64,000 nucleotides of DNA from Streptomyces sp. CBMA156 (GCF_014596515.1 NZ_MSJQ01000385.1:1-64000), one strand, 5' to 3'. Numbered from the stretch's first letter, positions 25,347 through 34,157 are shown. The notes: generated by a model not told the origin, from the letters alone. Made by a program: numbers and translations.

Positions 25347-25535
25347 ACAGATAACAGCTGACAGATTTCAGAATCTGTCAGCTGTTATCTGTCGGCTGCT
25401 ATCTGTTCGCTGTCATTTGTTCGCTGTCATCTGTTCGCTGCCGCCGCCTGCGGGCGCCTGGCTGTCGCTACGACTGCTGCTGCCTGTCAGCTGTCGCCCG
25501 CCGGCTGATTCCCGTCAGCCGTCAGCGGCTCCCCC
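25347..25535. repeat. Heptamer array with 21-bp-arm hairpin, copy 4
   Basis: Arms 25347-25367 and 25372-25392 pair perfectly over 21 bp around a TCAG loop. Reverse-orientation 7-mers follow without a break: CGGCTGC, TATCTGT, TCGCTGT, CATTTGT, TCGCTGT, CATCTGT, TCGCTGC. More degenerate units (CAGCTGT, CGGCTGA, CAGCCGT) reach about 25535. The array fills the space between the M20 peptidase stop (25553) and the paa operator, so it is 3' of the peptidase gene. Confidence 0.7.
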
Positions 25536-25552
25536 GCCTGCTCCCCGCCGGC

Positions 25553-27196
25553 TCACCCCTCCGCGCGGTCGCGCAGTCGCGGCAACGGCACCGCGAGCAG
25601 TGCCGCCAGCAGGGCGATCCGGGGAGCGATCTGGTCGAGCCGGATGTACTCGTGCCGGGCGTGGGCCCCGGCACCCACCGCACCGAAGCCGTCCAGGGTC
25701 GGGAGTCCGCGCGAGCCCGGCAGGTTGGTGTCCCCCGCCCCGCCCGCCGGGGCGCCGTCCAGGTGCTGCCCGAGCACCGCGGCAAGTGAGCGCACGTGCC
25801 GCAGCAGCGGGTTGCCGGTCCGCTCGGGCCAGGCCGGACGGCTGGACAGCACCTCCGTACGGACCCTGGCGCCCGGACGCAGCGCGGTGAGCCGGGCGAG
25901 GTTGTCGAGCGTACGGCGCTGCGCCTCGACGGTGGCGAACCGCAGGCCCAGCTCGGCCTCGGCCCGACCGGCGATCACGTTGGCACGCGAACCACCGCTG
26001 ATCCGACCGGCGTTGAGTTCGGTGCCGGGCTGTCCGGCGAGGTCGCGCACCAGCACCAGCTGATCCACCAGCTCGTCGACCGCGGACACCCCGTCCTGGG
26101 CGTCATTGCCCGCGTGCGCCTCGCGGCCGGTCACGGTGAGCCGCACCCGGGTGCTGCCGCGCCGCGCGGTCTTCAACCGGCCGTCGGGGTGCGGCGGTTC
26201 GAGCCCGAGCACCGCTGCCGCGCCCCGCAGCTGGCGCTCGACCAGGAGCCGCCCGTCCGGGCTACCCACCTCCTCATCGGAGACCACGACCAGGCGGACG
26301 GTCCGGTGCGGACGCTCGCCCAGGTCCGCGAGCAGCGCCAACGCGCCCTCCAGGATGGCCAGTCCGCCCTTCATGTCGACCACGCCGGGGCCGGTGAGCC
26401 GGCCGTCCTGCTCCGTCACCGGCCAGTCCGTGAGGGTGCCGACCGGCCAGACCGTGTCGTGATGCCCGACGATCAGCAGGTGCGGCAGGGACTCGTCCCG
26501 CCCTTCCCACTCCAGCACGAGGTGGTCCCCAGCCGGTCCGGGTTCGCGACGGGCGGTGGCGCCGGTGGAGCGGAAGCCGGCGGCCAACTCTTCGGCCAGG
26601 GCGTCGAGTCTGGGAGCGTCCCCGCTGGGCGACTCGATCCGCGCCAGGTCGGCGCAACGGCGCCGGACCGCTCCGGCGAGGGTACGGGCGCGGGCACTGA
26701 GCGCCTGTGGCACACCGGGCAGCGCCGTGGTGACGGTGGCGGCTGCCCCCGCGACGGTGGCCGCCGGGTCTGCCGCGGGCTTCGCGACAACGGCCTTCGC
26801 GACCGGCGTCTTCGCGGCCACGACTGTGGTGAGGGCGGGATTCGTGAGGGCGGACGTGAGAGCCGACGTGGCGGCTGCGGTCCTGGCTCCAGCCGCTTTG
26901 GTTCCGGCAGCCGTGACTCCGGCGGCCTTGGTCCCGAGGGCTTTCGCGGCACCGGACTTGGCCGCGGTCACCTGAGCCGACGGACCCGGAGCCGCCGCGG
27001 CAGCTGCCGTGCCGCCGGCGGCGGTTGTGGCGGCCGTGGTGCCTGTGACAGTTGTGGCGGCTGTGGTGGCCGGGGCGGCTTTGGCGGCTGCGGCGAGGGC
27101 TTCGCCGTCGGTGGCGGCCGGAACGGTGACCGGCGTCGGGGCGGGTTCCGTGGCGGCGCCCGGCACGGCGGGCGACCCGACGATCTGGGGACTCAA
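25553..27196 (-). CDS. M20-family metallopeptidase with Ala/Thr-rich N-terminal extension
   Basis: The product (547 aa) has a normal M20 catalytic part from about residue 170: HHDTVWPVGTL and GPGVVDMKGGLA hold the first metal ligands and catalytic Asp, VVVSDEEVGSPDGR the Glu pair, and GAGAHARHEYI the last His. It resembles carboxypeptidase G2-like enzymes. The preceding 150 or so residues are low-complexity Ala, Thr, Gly, Val and Lys (for example TKAAGVTAAGTKAAG), very unusual for the family. A TTG at 27196 after GGAGG is the chosen start; it overlaps the stop of a small upstream ORF as TTGA. If that start is wrong, the enzyme could begin near the catalytic domain. Confidence 0.82.
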   Translation of the reverse strand: MSPQIVGSPAVPGAATEPAPTPVTVPAATDGEALAAAAKAAPATTAATTVTGTTAATTAAGGTAAAAAAPGPSAQVTAAKSGAAKALGTKAAGVTAAGTKAAGARTAAATSALTSALTNPALTTVVAAKTPVAKAVVAKPAADPAATVAGAAATVTTALPGVPQALSARARTLAGAVRRRCADLARIESPSGDAPRLDALAEELAAGFRSTGATARREPGPAGDHLVLEWEGRDESLPHLLIVGHHDTVWPVGTLTDWPVTEQDGRLTGPGVVDMKGGLAILEGALALLADLGERPHRTVRLVVVSDEEVGSPDGRLLVERQLRGAAAVLGLEPPHPDGRLKTARRGSTRVRLTVTGREAHAGNDAQDGVSAVDELVDQLVLVRDLAGQPGTELNAGRISGGSRANVIAGRAEAELGLRFATVEAQRRTLDNLARLTALRPGARVRTEVLSSRPAWPERTGNPLLRHVRSLAAVLGQHLDGAPAGGAGDTNLPGSRGLPTLDGFGAVGAGAHARHEYIRLDQIAPRIALLAALLAVPLPRLRDRAEG

Positions 27197-27366
27197 CGCT
27201 CGCCTCCGCGGCCGCCGCCGGTATTCAGCGGCCGTACCGGCCGCCCGCTCCCGCCCGGGTACCAGGCCCGGCCGGACCGCACCGGACGGCCGGGATGCTG
27301 GGCGGCCCACCGGATCGGCCTGTCTGGCCCAAGTACGGTGGAACGGTTGGGCGGCGTGCTTGGCAT
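27193..27366 (-). CDS. Possible 57-residue Arg/Pro/Gly-rich ORF coupled to the peptidase gene
   Basis: ATG at 27366 follows a strong GAGGAGG at ideal distance. The 57-codon frame begins MPSTPPNRSTVLGPDRP, is rich in Arg, Pro and Gly, and ends in TGA that overlaps the TTG start of the M20 gene by two bases. The arrangement suggests translational coupling or a leader peptide. Composition is also what chance frames in this DNA give, so a protein product is uncertain. No homologue comes to mind. Confidence 0.4.
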   Translation of the reverse strand: MPSTPPNRSTVLGPDRPIRWAAQHPGRPVRSGRAWYPGGSGRPVRPLNTGGGRGGER

Positions 27367-27922
27367 GTGCGTCCTCCTCGCTCGATCCGGGGCCCCGGTC
27401 CGCCCGGAGCCCCGTTGGACGGCGGCTTCCTGGCGGCGGGCGCAGTGGCCGGACCGCCGCAGGGAAAGCCGAGATGTGAGCCTAGAAGAACCGTTCGGTT
27501 TCCTGCGAGGTGGCCCTGCTCCCAGCGTGCCGGTGCCGGGCCCCGCTGCGGGCACCCGCCCCCGCGATCGACGCGGGCGCTCGGCGCGCGGGCCTGGATC
27601 GGCGCGCGGGCGCGGTCGCCGGATCGCGCCCATCTCCACCATGGACCCGCCGCCCGAGTTCGGCAGCGCAAACGGCCAAGCCGCTGCATTTCCACGCCGG
27701 ATGGGTGACAGCGACTCAGCACGCGGTACGAACCGGGGGCACGCGGCGGCTCAGGGAAGCCCGCTTCGGCATCCGCCATGACCCCACGGGAACGTCCGGG
27801 GAACGCCCGTGTGAACACCGGCCGATACCGTGCCCCGATGTGCCCCGGCGAGCCCCGGCATGCTTCGGCTGCCGCCCTCGGGCACGAACCCCCGTCCTCC
27901 GCCCGCCCTCAGCCGTCCCTCC
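27367..27922. other. Intergenic region upstream of the peptidase genes
   Basis: No convincing gene is seen in these 556 bp. AACCGTTCGGTT at 27489-27500 is a near-palindrome (arms AACCG/CGGTT) in a slightly AT-richer stretch (27474-27512) and could be an operator for the peptidase genes. The rest is plain GC-rich DNA. Confidence 0.35.
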
Positions 27923-28582
27923 TCAGCCGCCGTCGCCCACCAGCCCGGCATCGCGCGCGAGCAGCGCCGCCTGCACCCGGTTGCCGACGCCGAGCCCGGT
28001 CAGGATCCGGCTGACGTGCGCCTTGACGGTGCCCTCGCGCATCCCGAGCGCTCCCGCGATCTCGGCGTTGGAGAGACCGTCGGCGAGTTCACGCAGCACG
28101 TCGGTCTCCCTCGGGGTGAGCCCGGCGACCCGGTTGCGGGCGGCCACCGACCGGGGCGCCCCGACCCGGTGGTAGCGGTCGATCAGCCGCCGCGCGGCCG
28201 CCGGGTGCAGCATGCCCTGGCCGCCCGCGACGACGTGGACGGCCCGGGCGATCTCCGCCGGCGGGGTGTCCTTGAGCAGGAAGCCGTCCGCCCCGGCCGC
28301 GAGCGCCTGGTACACGTACTCGTCCAGGTCGAAGGTGGTGAGCGCGATGACCCGCGGGCCGTCCGGGAGTTCACGCAGCCGCCGGGTCGCGGCGATGCCG
28401 TCGAGCCGGGGCATCCGGATGTCCATCAGCGCGACGTCGATCCGGCGGCTCGCGGCGAGTTCCACGGCTTGCAGGCCGTCGGCAGCCTCCGCGACCACGG
28501 TGAGCGCCGGGTCCTGGGCCAGAAGATCGACCAGGCCGAGGCGCACCAGCGCGTCATCGTCGACCACCATCGTTCGGATCAT
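27923..28582 (-). CDS. NarL/FixJ-family response regulator
   Basis: The product (219 aa) has a receiver domain (VVDDDALVR; phosphoacceptor Asp in VALMDIRMP; Lys in LLKDTPP) and a LuxR-type DNA-binding domain (LTPRETDVLRELADGLSN; TVKAHVSRILTGLG). ATG 28582 overlaps the kinase stop by ATGA, so the two proteins are made as a pair. Target genes cannot be read from the sequence; the divergent methyltransferase gene is one candidate. Confidence 0.94.
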   Translation of the reverse strand: MIRTMVVDDDALVRLGLVDLLAQDPALTVVAEAADGLQAVELAASRRIDVALMDIRMPRLDGIAATRRLRELPDGPRVIALTTFDLDEYVYQALAAGADGFLLKDTPPAEIARAVHVVAGGQGMLHPAAARRLIDRYHRVGAPRSVAARNRVAGLTPRETDVLRELADGLSNAEIAGALGMREGTVKAHVSRILTGLGVGNRVQAALLARDAGLVGDGG

Positions 28583-30027
28583 GCGGCGTCCTCCGGGTGC
28601 TGCTTCGGCTCCTGCAACGGCTCCTGCTGCGATTCCCGCTGTGACTGCTTCGGCGGCTCCCGCTGCTCGCTCCGCTTCGGCCGCTCCGCCCGTCGCACCC
28701 CTTGCGCCCCTCGCACCCCTTCCTGCGACTGCCGTGCTCCTCGCGTCCCTTGCTCGGACTTCCGCATGGCCCACCCCGGCCGCTGGGCCGGACCGTCGCC
28801 ATGGGCCGGGTCCGAGTCCGGCACCGCCAGTGGCGGACGGTCCGGCGTGGGTAACCGGGCGGAGAGCCGGAAGCCGCCGCTGCCGTCCGGACCCGTGTCG
28901 AGGTGGCCGCCGAGGGCTTCGACCCGTTCGGCCAGCCCCACCAGTCCGTACCCGCCGCCGGTGCCCGGGCCGTCCGGCGGTGCCTGGCCCGGACCGTTTC
29001 CGACCTCGACCGTCGTCGCCGGCGCCCCGTAGCCGACCCGGACCGTGACGGGCGCGGCATGGGCGTACTTGCGCGCGTTGGTCAGCGCCTCCTGGACCAG
29101 CCGGTGCACGGCCAGCCGGTGGGTGGTCGGTACGGCCTCCGGGTCCCCGGAGAGGACGAGTTCGACCTGCTGCCCGGCCTGAGTGGCCTCGCCGACGAGT
29201 TCGGTGAGGTCACGCAGGGCGGGCGCCGGGACGGGGGCGTCCCCGGCGGGTACGGACGGCTCGTCCCCCGCGGCCGGCCGGACCGGCGGGTCGGCCCGCA
29301 GGGCCCCCAGGACGTCGCGCAGGTCGTCGAGCGAGCGGGCGGCGGTGGTGCGCAGCAGTTCGAGGCGGTGGGTGAGCCTGGCCTGGTCGGCGGCGACGGT
29401 ACCGGCCCTGGCCTGGTCGCGCAGCACCCCGGCGTGCAGCACCAGGAGGCTGAGTCGGTGGGCCAGGACGTCGTGCATCTCCCGTGCGATCCGGGCCCGT
29501 TCGGCGGATCGTGCCTGTTCGGCGCGCAGCTCGCGCTCGCGGCGCAGCGCGTCGACCTGCTCGTGCAGGGTGCGGATCAGCACGCGTCTGCCGTGCAGCC
29601 ACAGGCCGACCGCCAGAATAGCGGCCTGGAGCAGGAGTTGGGACCCGGTGGTACCGGCCCAGCCGACCAGCGAGTCCGCGCCCGTCGCCCTGGCCACCGC
29701 GATGACCGCGCCGCCCGCCATCGCCGGGCCCGTCCGGCCGAGGTAGGCGAGGTAGAACACGCTGAACAGCCCGGGGAACGCCCGGTTGAAGAGCCCGCCG
29801 GTCAGCACCGGCAGCACGGCCGCGGCCACCGGGTGGCGGCGCACGAAGAACAGCGAGAGCGAGGCGAGGGCGGCCACGACCGTACGCGGCAGGCGCAGCG
29901 GACCGTCGGTGGTCATCCACTGGGCGAGCGCCTCCTCGGTGGTGAGGGCGAGCAGGCCCAGCAGCAGTAAGGTGTCCGTCCGGGCCCGGTGGTCCGGCCC
30001 GTACCAGCCGAGCAGACTCCTGCGCAT
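28579..30027 (-). CDS. Sensor histidine kinase partner of the response regulator
   Basis: The product (482 aa) has four to six membrane helices in the first 160 residues. The H-box is RARIAREMHDVLAHRLSLL, followed by the ATPase domain (EALTNARKYAHAAPVTV; GGGYGLVGLAERVEALGG). ATG 30027 after GGAGAGGAGGAG is strongly preferred over an in-frame ATG at 30123. The last 75 residues are an odd tail of Gln, Arg, Glu, Lys and Pro (KQSQRESQQEPLQEPKQ) that lies outside the kinase fold. Confidence 0.93.
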   Translation of the reverse strand: MRRSLLGWYGPDHRARTDTLLLLGLLALTTEEALAQWMTTDGPLRLPRTVVAALASLSLFFVRRHPVAAAVLPVLTGGLFNRAFPGLFSVFYLAYLGRTGPAMAGGAVIAVARATGADSLVGWAGTTGSQLLLQAAILAVGLWLHGRRVLIRTLHEQVDALRRERELRAEQARSAERARIAREMHDVLAHRLSLLVLHAGVLRDQARAGTVAADQARLTHRLELLRTTAARSLDDLRDVLGALRADPPVRPAAGDEPSVPAGDAPVPAPALRDLTELVGEATQAGQQVELVLSGDPEAVPTTHRLAVHRLVQEALTNARKYAHAAPVTVRVGYGAPATTVEVGNGPGQAPPDGPGTGGGYGLVGLAERVEALGGHLDTGPDGSGGFRLSARLPTPDRPPLAVPDSDPAHGDGPAQRPGWAMRKSEQGTRGARQSQEGVRGAQGVRRAERPKRSEQREPPKQSQRESQQEPLQEPKQHPEDAA

Positions 30028-30262
30028 GGCACTCCTCCTCTCCGCATCCCGAAGGCCTTCCGACCATGCCGGGCGTTCCGTGCGTGTCGGGCCATCCGAG
30101 CCGTCCGGACGCCTGTCGTTCATTCCTTCGGGCTCGATGCTAGGGGCGTTCGGCCGCCGGACGCCTCTGTCTTCCGGGTAACCGCACCCTCGACTTTCGT
30201 CGGGGGTCAGCGTCGCTGACCGGCCGATTCGCGGCGGTTCCGCCCTGCCTAGCGTCGACGAT

Positions 30263-31180
30263 ATGACGAACGGACAGCTCGACGACCACCCCGACTACCC
30301 TGCACCCCGGTACAGTTCGCCCGCCGGTGGGGACCACCTGCTGTTCCTCGCCGAGGCCCTGCGCACCTTCCACGACACCGGCGCGCTGGCCCCGAGCGGC
30401 CCGGAGCTGGTGAACGCGCTGGTGGTGCCGGTCACCAGCCGCCCGAACCGTCCGATCTCGGTGCTGGAGGTCGGCGCCGGAACGGGAGTGGTGACCCGCC
30501 GGCTGGCCCAGGTGCTGCGTCCGGGCGACCGGTTGCACGTCGTCGAGGCGAACGCGCGGTTCGCCGACCGCCTTCGGGAGGACCCGGTGCTGGCCGCCCG
30601 CCGGCCGGGGATCGGGCTGCGGCTGTCGGCCTGCCGGATCGAGGAGCTGCCGGAGTGCCGCGTGTCGGCGCCGGAAGGGGCCCGGCCGGAAGGCCGCGCG
30701 GAGCGGTACGACGTGATCGTGTCGGGGCTGCCGTTCACCAACTTCGGACCCGCGCAGGTCCGCGACATCCTCGACCGCTATCTGCGACTGCTGAAGCCCG
30801 GCGGCGAGCTGACGTACTTCGGGTACCTCGGCACGACGACGGCGCGCACCCTCTTCTCGGGCCCTCGTCGGGGTGCCCGCCACCGCGCGGTGGTGCGGCT
30901 GCTGCGACGGTTCGAGACGACGTACGGCCTGGGCGAGCGCACGGTGTGGCGCAACCTGCCGCCCGCCCGCGCCTACTTGCTGCGCGCGCCGGGCGGGCGC
31001 GAGGACTGGGCGCCGGGTGGTGGCCCGGCCGTCGAGGCGACGGCCACGACGAGGGCGCCGGACACCACGGAGACGAGCAAGACGTCCGAGACCAGCGAGA
31101 CGAGCGACACGAGCGAGGCGACGGACACGAAGGCCACGACGGCCGGACCTGCGGGCGGGGCGCCCCCGGCCGCTCGATGA
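30263..31180 (+). CDS. SAM-dependent methyltransferase, PmtA-like
   Basis: The product (305 aa) is a class I methyltransferase with motif I VLEVGAGTGVVTRRL near 68 and the acidic loop VVEANARF. The block VSGLPFTNF after a VIVSG strand, and the spacing, resemble bacterial phospholipid N-methyltransferases and the KsgA-like group. The last 55 residues are a Thr/Ser/Glu/Asp simple repeat (TSKTSETSETSDTSEATDT). No ribosome site precedes ATG 30263, but TAGCGT ends seven bases before it, so the mRNA could be leaderless. Substrate uncertain. Confidence 0.78.
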   Translation: MTNGQLDDHPDYPAPRYSSPAGGDHLLFLAEALRTFHDTGALAPSGPELVNALVVPVTSRPNRPISVLEVGAGTGVVTRRLAQVLRPGDRLHVVEANARFADRLREDPVLAARRPGIGLRLSACRIEELPECRVSAPEGARPEGRAERYDVIVSGLPFTNFGPAQVRDILDRYLRLLKPGGELTYFGYLGTTTARTLFSGPRRGARHRAVVRLLRRFETTYGLGERTVWRNLPPARAYLLRAPGGREDWAPGGGPAVEATATTRAPDTTETSKTSETSETSDTSEATDTKATTAGPAGGAPPAAR

Positions 31181-31230
31181 TGGACCGGGGCCGGGCCCGG
31201 CTCCGACATCTCCGGCAGCGAGGAGCCCCG

Positions 31231-31533
31231 ATGACCCTCTCGGTACGTGACGTGGAAGCCCGGAACCGCTTCGAGGCCTGGGAGGACGGCGAACCGGCGG
31301 GCTTCGCCGAGTACCTGCGCAGCGACCGACTGGTGGTCTATCCGCACACCGTGGTCGAGCCCGCTTTCGAAGGCCGGGGCATCGGCAGCGCGCTGGCCCG
31401 CGCCGCGCTGGACGACGCCCGTACCCGAGGCCTGTCCGTACTGGCCACCTGCCCCTTCATCAAGGGCTGGATGCTCCGCCACCCCGAGTACACCGACCTC
31501 GCGTACGAGAACCGCAGCCGCGTCGCCGACTGA
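31231..31533 (+). CDS. Short GNAT-family N-acetyltransferase
   Basis: The product (100 aa) is a YjdJ/Gtl-type mini-GNAT. Acetyl-CoA binding is marked by PAFEGRGIGSALARAAL near 48, and the end LATCPFIKGWMLRHPEY is typical of this small group. ATG 31231 follows GCGAGGAG. It lies 50 bp after the methyltransferase gene and probably shares its transcript. A perfect palindrome directly after the stop is a terminator. Confidence 0.88.
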   Translation: MTLSVRDVEARNRFEAWEDGEPAGFAEYLRSDRLVVYPHTVVEPAFEGRGIGSALARAALDDARTRGLSVLATCPFIKGWMLRHPEYTDLAYENRSRVAD

Positions 31534-31534
31534 C

Positions 31535-31550
31535 CTCCCGGCGCCGGGAG
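31535..31550 (+). terminator. Hairpin after the GNAT gene
   Basis: CTCCCGGCGCCGGGAG is a perfect 16-bp palindrome starting one base after the TGA stop at 31531-31533. Confidence 0.6.
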
Positions 31551-31581
31551 CCGAGCCCCGACAGGAGGGGAGCCCGTCCGA

Positions 31582-31665
31582 ACAAGTGACAAATGACAAT
31601 CGACAGATTTCAACTTTCAGATAACAGACGACAGCGAACAGATTTTGAAATCTGTTCGCTGTCGT
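31582..31665. repeat. Heptamer array with 18-bp-arm hairpin, copy 5
   Basis: 7-mers ACAAGTG, ACAAATG, ACAATCG, ACAGATT run from 31582. A second set (ACAGACG, ACAGCGA, ACAGATT) enters a hairpin with perfect 18-bp arms 31628-31645 and 31648-31665 and a TG loop. It lies 3' of the GNAT gene and 5' of the tetR gene, both on the plus strand. Confidence 0.7.
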
Positions 31666-31767
31666 GCCATAGTGAGACCCGGGCCACCCTCACCTCGCTC
31701 AAGGCACCGCACCTACCAACCGCCGTCGCCCCACGACCGACCGACGCCCCCAAGAACGGACCTCCCC

Positions 31768-32355
31768 GTGACCACGGACAGCACACTCACCGCCGAGCAG
31801 ATCCTGATCGCGGCGGAGGACGTCCTCCGGCGGTTCGGCCCGGCCAAGGCCACCGTCGTGGACGTCGCCCGCACCCTCGGCGTCAGCCACAGCAGCGTCT
31901 ACCGTCACTACCCGAGCAAGGCCGCGCTGCGCGAGGCGGTCACCCGGCGCTGGCTCGACCAGGCGCACCACGAGCTGGCGACCATCTCCAACGAGGGCGG
32001 ACCGGCCTCCGGGCGGCTGCACCGCTGGCTGACCACGCTGTTCACGGCGAAGCGGAAGAAGGCACTGGACGACCCGGAGCTGTTCGCCACCTACATGGTG
32101 CTGGTCGAGGAGAACAGCGGCCTGGTGGACGCCCACGTCGACACCCTGGTCGGCCAGATCGCGCAGATCTTCGAGGAGGGCACGGAGGACGGGGAGTTCA
32201 AGCTCGCCCACATCCGGAACACCGCCCGCGCCGTCTTCGACGCCACCGGCCCCTTCCACGACCCGGCCTACGCGTCCACCTGGTCCGCCCCCGGCGTCGA
32301 CGACCGGTTCGAGGCCGTCTGGAAGCTCGTCCTCGGCGGCCTGAGGGCGAAGTGA
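31768..32355 (+). CDS. TetR-family transcriptional regulator
   Basis: The product (195 aa) has an N-terminal TetR helix-turn-helix (ILIAAEDVLRRFG; TVVDVARTLGVSHSSVYRHYPSKAAL) near residues 10-57 and an all-helical ligand domain. GTG 31768 is the only start that places the DNA-binding domain at the N-terminus; the ribosome site is weak. No clear operator was found beside it, so its target may be its own gene or the downstream hydrolase. A strong hairpin follows the stop. Confidence 0.93.
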   Translation: MTTDSTLTAEQILIAAEDVLRRFGPAKATVVDVARTLGVSHSSVYRHYPSKAALREAVTRRWLDQAHHELATISNEGGPASGRLHRWLTTLFTAKRKKALDDPELFATYMVLVEENSGLVDAHVDTLVGQIAQIFEEGTEDGEFKLAHIRNTARAVFDATGPFHDPAYASTWSAPGVDDRFEAVWKLVLGGLRAK

Positions 32356-32372
32356 CGGACCGCCGGTGATCG

Positions 32373-32408
32373 GGCGTCGGCGAGCGGGGAAATCCACTCG
32401 CCGACGCC
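32373..32408 (+). terminator. Strong hairpin after tetR
   Basis: Arms GGCGTCGGCGAG and CTCGCCGACGCC pair over 12 bp around a 12-base loop that holds GGGGAAATCC, 17 bp after the stop codon. Confidence 0.75.
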
Positions 32409-32459
32409 TCGCCCGTCCGGCAGACTGCCGCGCACAGTTGATCTCACCTGGAGGATGAC

Positions 32460-33368
32460 ATGCGTGCGGCCGGACCGGTCCTGGACAGCCTGGAGGGGCT
32501 CGCCCTCGGCGATGCCTTCGGCGACCGATGGTTCTCGGTCCCGGTGGACGAGGCGCCCGCCGCGCTGGCCGCCCGCCTGGTCCGGCCCGCGCCCTGGCAC
32601 TGGACCGACGACACCGCGATGGCACTCGTGCTGGTCCGCCACCTGATCGACGCGGGCGAGGTCCGACCGGATGTGCTCGCCGGGGAGTTCGCCGCCGAGT
32701 ACACCCGCGAGTACGGGCGCAAGTACGGCCCTTCGATGCACCGGGTGCTGCGCGGGATCGGCGCCGGCGGGGACTGGCGCGCCATCACCGCGGGCCAGTT
32801 CGAGGGCCAGGGTTCGTACGGGAACGGCGCCGCGATGCGGGTGGCCCCGCTGGGGGCCTGGTTCGCCGATGACCTCGACGCGGTGGCCCGGCAGGCCGAA
32901 CTCCAGGCGCTCACCACGCACTTCCACCCGGAGGCGGTCGCCGGCGCAGTGGCGGTCGCGCTCGCGGCGGCCCTGGCCGTCCGCAGCCGGGGCGGGGACC
33001 CGCCCGGCCGGGCCGAGTTGCTGACCGAGGTCGCCGGACGGCTGCCGGACAGCGATGTCCGCTCCGGGCTGCGGATCGCCGCACGGCTGCCCGGCCACAC
33101 CAGTGTCCGGCAGGCCGCCAACGTGCTCGGTTCGGGGGCGCTGATCTCCGCCCCGGACACCGTGCCGTTCGCCCTCTGGTCCGCGGCCGGTCACCTGCAC
33201 TCGCTGCCCGAGGCCGTCTGGCACACCCTGGAGGGCTGGGGCGACATGGACACCACCTGCGCCATCGCCGCCGGCGTGGTCGCCGCCCGGACCGGGCTCG
33301 CCCGGGTACCGCCCGAGTGGATCGCCGCGCGCGAGGAACTCCCGGACCGGGTCGCCGAGGTGTCGTAG
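32460..33368 (+). CDS. ADP-ribosylglycohydrolase family protein
   Basis: The product (302 aa) has the DraG/ARH signature. WHWTDDTAMALVL near 47 and GWGDMDTTCAIAAG near 258 supply the Mg-binding Asp residues, and GSYGNGAAMRVAPLG near 118 is the substrate loop. Such enzymes remove ADP-ribose from proteins or small molecules. ATG 32460 follows TGGAGGA. It stands alone on the plus strand between two terminators. The target is unknown. Confidence 0.93.
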   Translation: MRAAGPVLDSLEGLALGDAFGDRWFSVPVDEAPAALAARLVRPAPWHWTDDTAMALVLVRHLIDAGEVRPDVLAGEFAAEYTREYGRKYGPSMHRVLRGIGAGGDWRAITAGQFEGQGSYGNGAAMRVAPLGAWFADDLDAVARQAELQALTTHFHPEAVAGAVAVALAAALAVRSRGGDPPGRAELLTEVAGRLPDSDVRSGLRIAARLPGHTSVRQAANVLGSGALISAPDTVPFALWSAAGHLHSLPEAVWHTLEGWGDMDTTCAIAAGVVAARTGLARVPPEWIAAREELPDRVAEVS

Positions 33369-33376
33369 GCCACCAA

Positions 33377-33401
33377 CTGCCGGTGCCGGTGCCGGCGGCA
33401 G
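33377..33401. terminator. Weak hairpin between convergent genes
   Basis: CTGCCG and CGGCAG pair over 6 bp around a loop of CCGGTG-type repeats, just after the hydrolase stop and before the end of the GlsB-like gene. Confidence 0.4.
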
Positions 33402-33429
33402 CCCGGGGGCGTCCTGGTGAGCCGGGCGG

Positions 33430-33693
33430 TCAGCGCCGGAAGACGAAGCGGAGCACCCGGTAGGCGAACACCAGGACCAGCGCGCCGCCGATGGCCGACA
33501 CCCAGGTCGTGACGTCGAGGAAGCTCACCTTCACCGTCCCGTGCATCCAGTGCGAGACGATCCAGGTGCCGATGTAGGAGCCGGTGATGCCGATCAGTGT
33601 GCTGCTGATCAGACCGCGCTCACCCCTCGACATCGCCATTCTGGCCAGGGTGCCCGACACCAGGCCCAGCACGATCCACGCCATCCAGCTCAT
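33430..33693 (-). CDS. GlsB/YeaQ/YmgE family membrane protein, copy A
   Basis: The product (87 aa) has three membrane helices and the family pattern: WIVLGLVSGTLARM, then a Gly-rich loop (LIGITGSYIGTWI) and TTWVSAIGGALVLVFAYR. These small proteins are labelled transglycosylase-associated but have no enzyme domain. ATG 33693 follows AAGGGG. A paralogue lies 198 bp upstream on the same strand. Confidence 0.92.
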   Translation of the reverse strand: MSWMAWIVLGLVSGTLARMAMSRGERGLISSTLIGITGSYIGTWIVSHWMHGTVKVSFLDVTTWVSAIGGALVLVFAYRVLRFVFRR

Positions 33694-33890
33694 CTGCCGC
33701 CCCTTGCGTCATGGGTGTGACGACCCCGTCCGGCCCCCAGGTCCGACCGGAAGGACGTACGAGGACCTCGCATCGTTCCGATGCCCGGAAGGAGCGGCGC
33801 CAACCGGCCGCCAGGCCCCGCCGCTCCGGGCGGCGGGGACCCCGTCGGCGGAAGCGGGCGAACGCGGGCGGGCGCTGCCGGACCCGGCGG

Positions 33891-34157
33891 TCAGCGGCGC
33901 GAGTTGCCGAACAGCAACCGGTAGACGATCAGCAGCACCAGGGCTCCGCCGATCGCCGACACCCAGGTCGCCAGGTCGAAGAAGTGCCCGGTGACCGAGC
34001 GGTGCATGAAGTGCGACGCGATCCAGCCGCCGACGAAGGACCCGGCGATACCGATCAGCGTGGTCACGATCAGGCCGCCCGGGTCCTTCCCCGGCAGCAG
34101 CAACTTGGCCAGCGCACCCGACAGCAGGCCCAGCACGATCCATGCGACGATGCCCAT
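33891..34157 (-). CDS. GlsB/YeaQ/YmgE family membrane protein, copy B
   Basis: The product (88 aa) shares the same three-helix layout: WIVLGLLSGALAKLLLPGKDPGG, LIGIAGSFVGGWIASHFMH and ATWVSAIGGALVLLIVYR. The identity with copy A over the last 30 residues is high, so the two arose by tandem duplication. ATG 34157 follows GGAGGGG. PGKDPGG is the common form of the first loop; copy A has lost it (SRGERG). Confidence 0.93.
   Translation of the reverse strand: MGIVAWIVLGLLSGALAKLLLPGKDPGGLIVTTLIGIAGSFVGGWIASHFMHRSVTGHFFDLATWVSAIGGALVLLIVYRLLFGNSRR

Noticed and set aside
27225..27818. 197-codon minus-strand frame between the peptidase and response-regulator genes
   Set aside because: Composition is random-like (Arg, Gly, Pro, Ala) and no ribosome site or domain was found.
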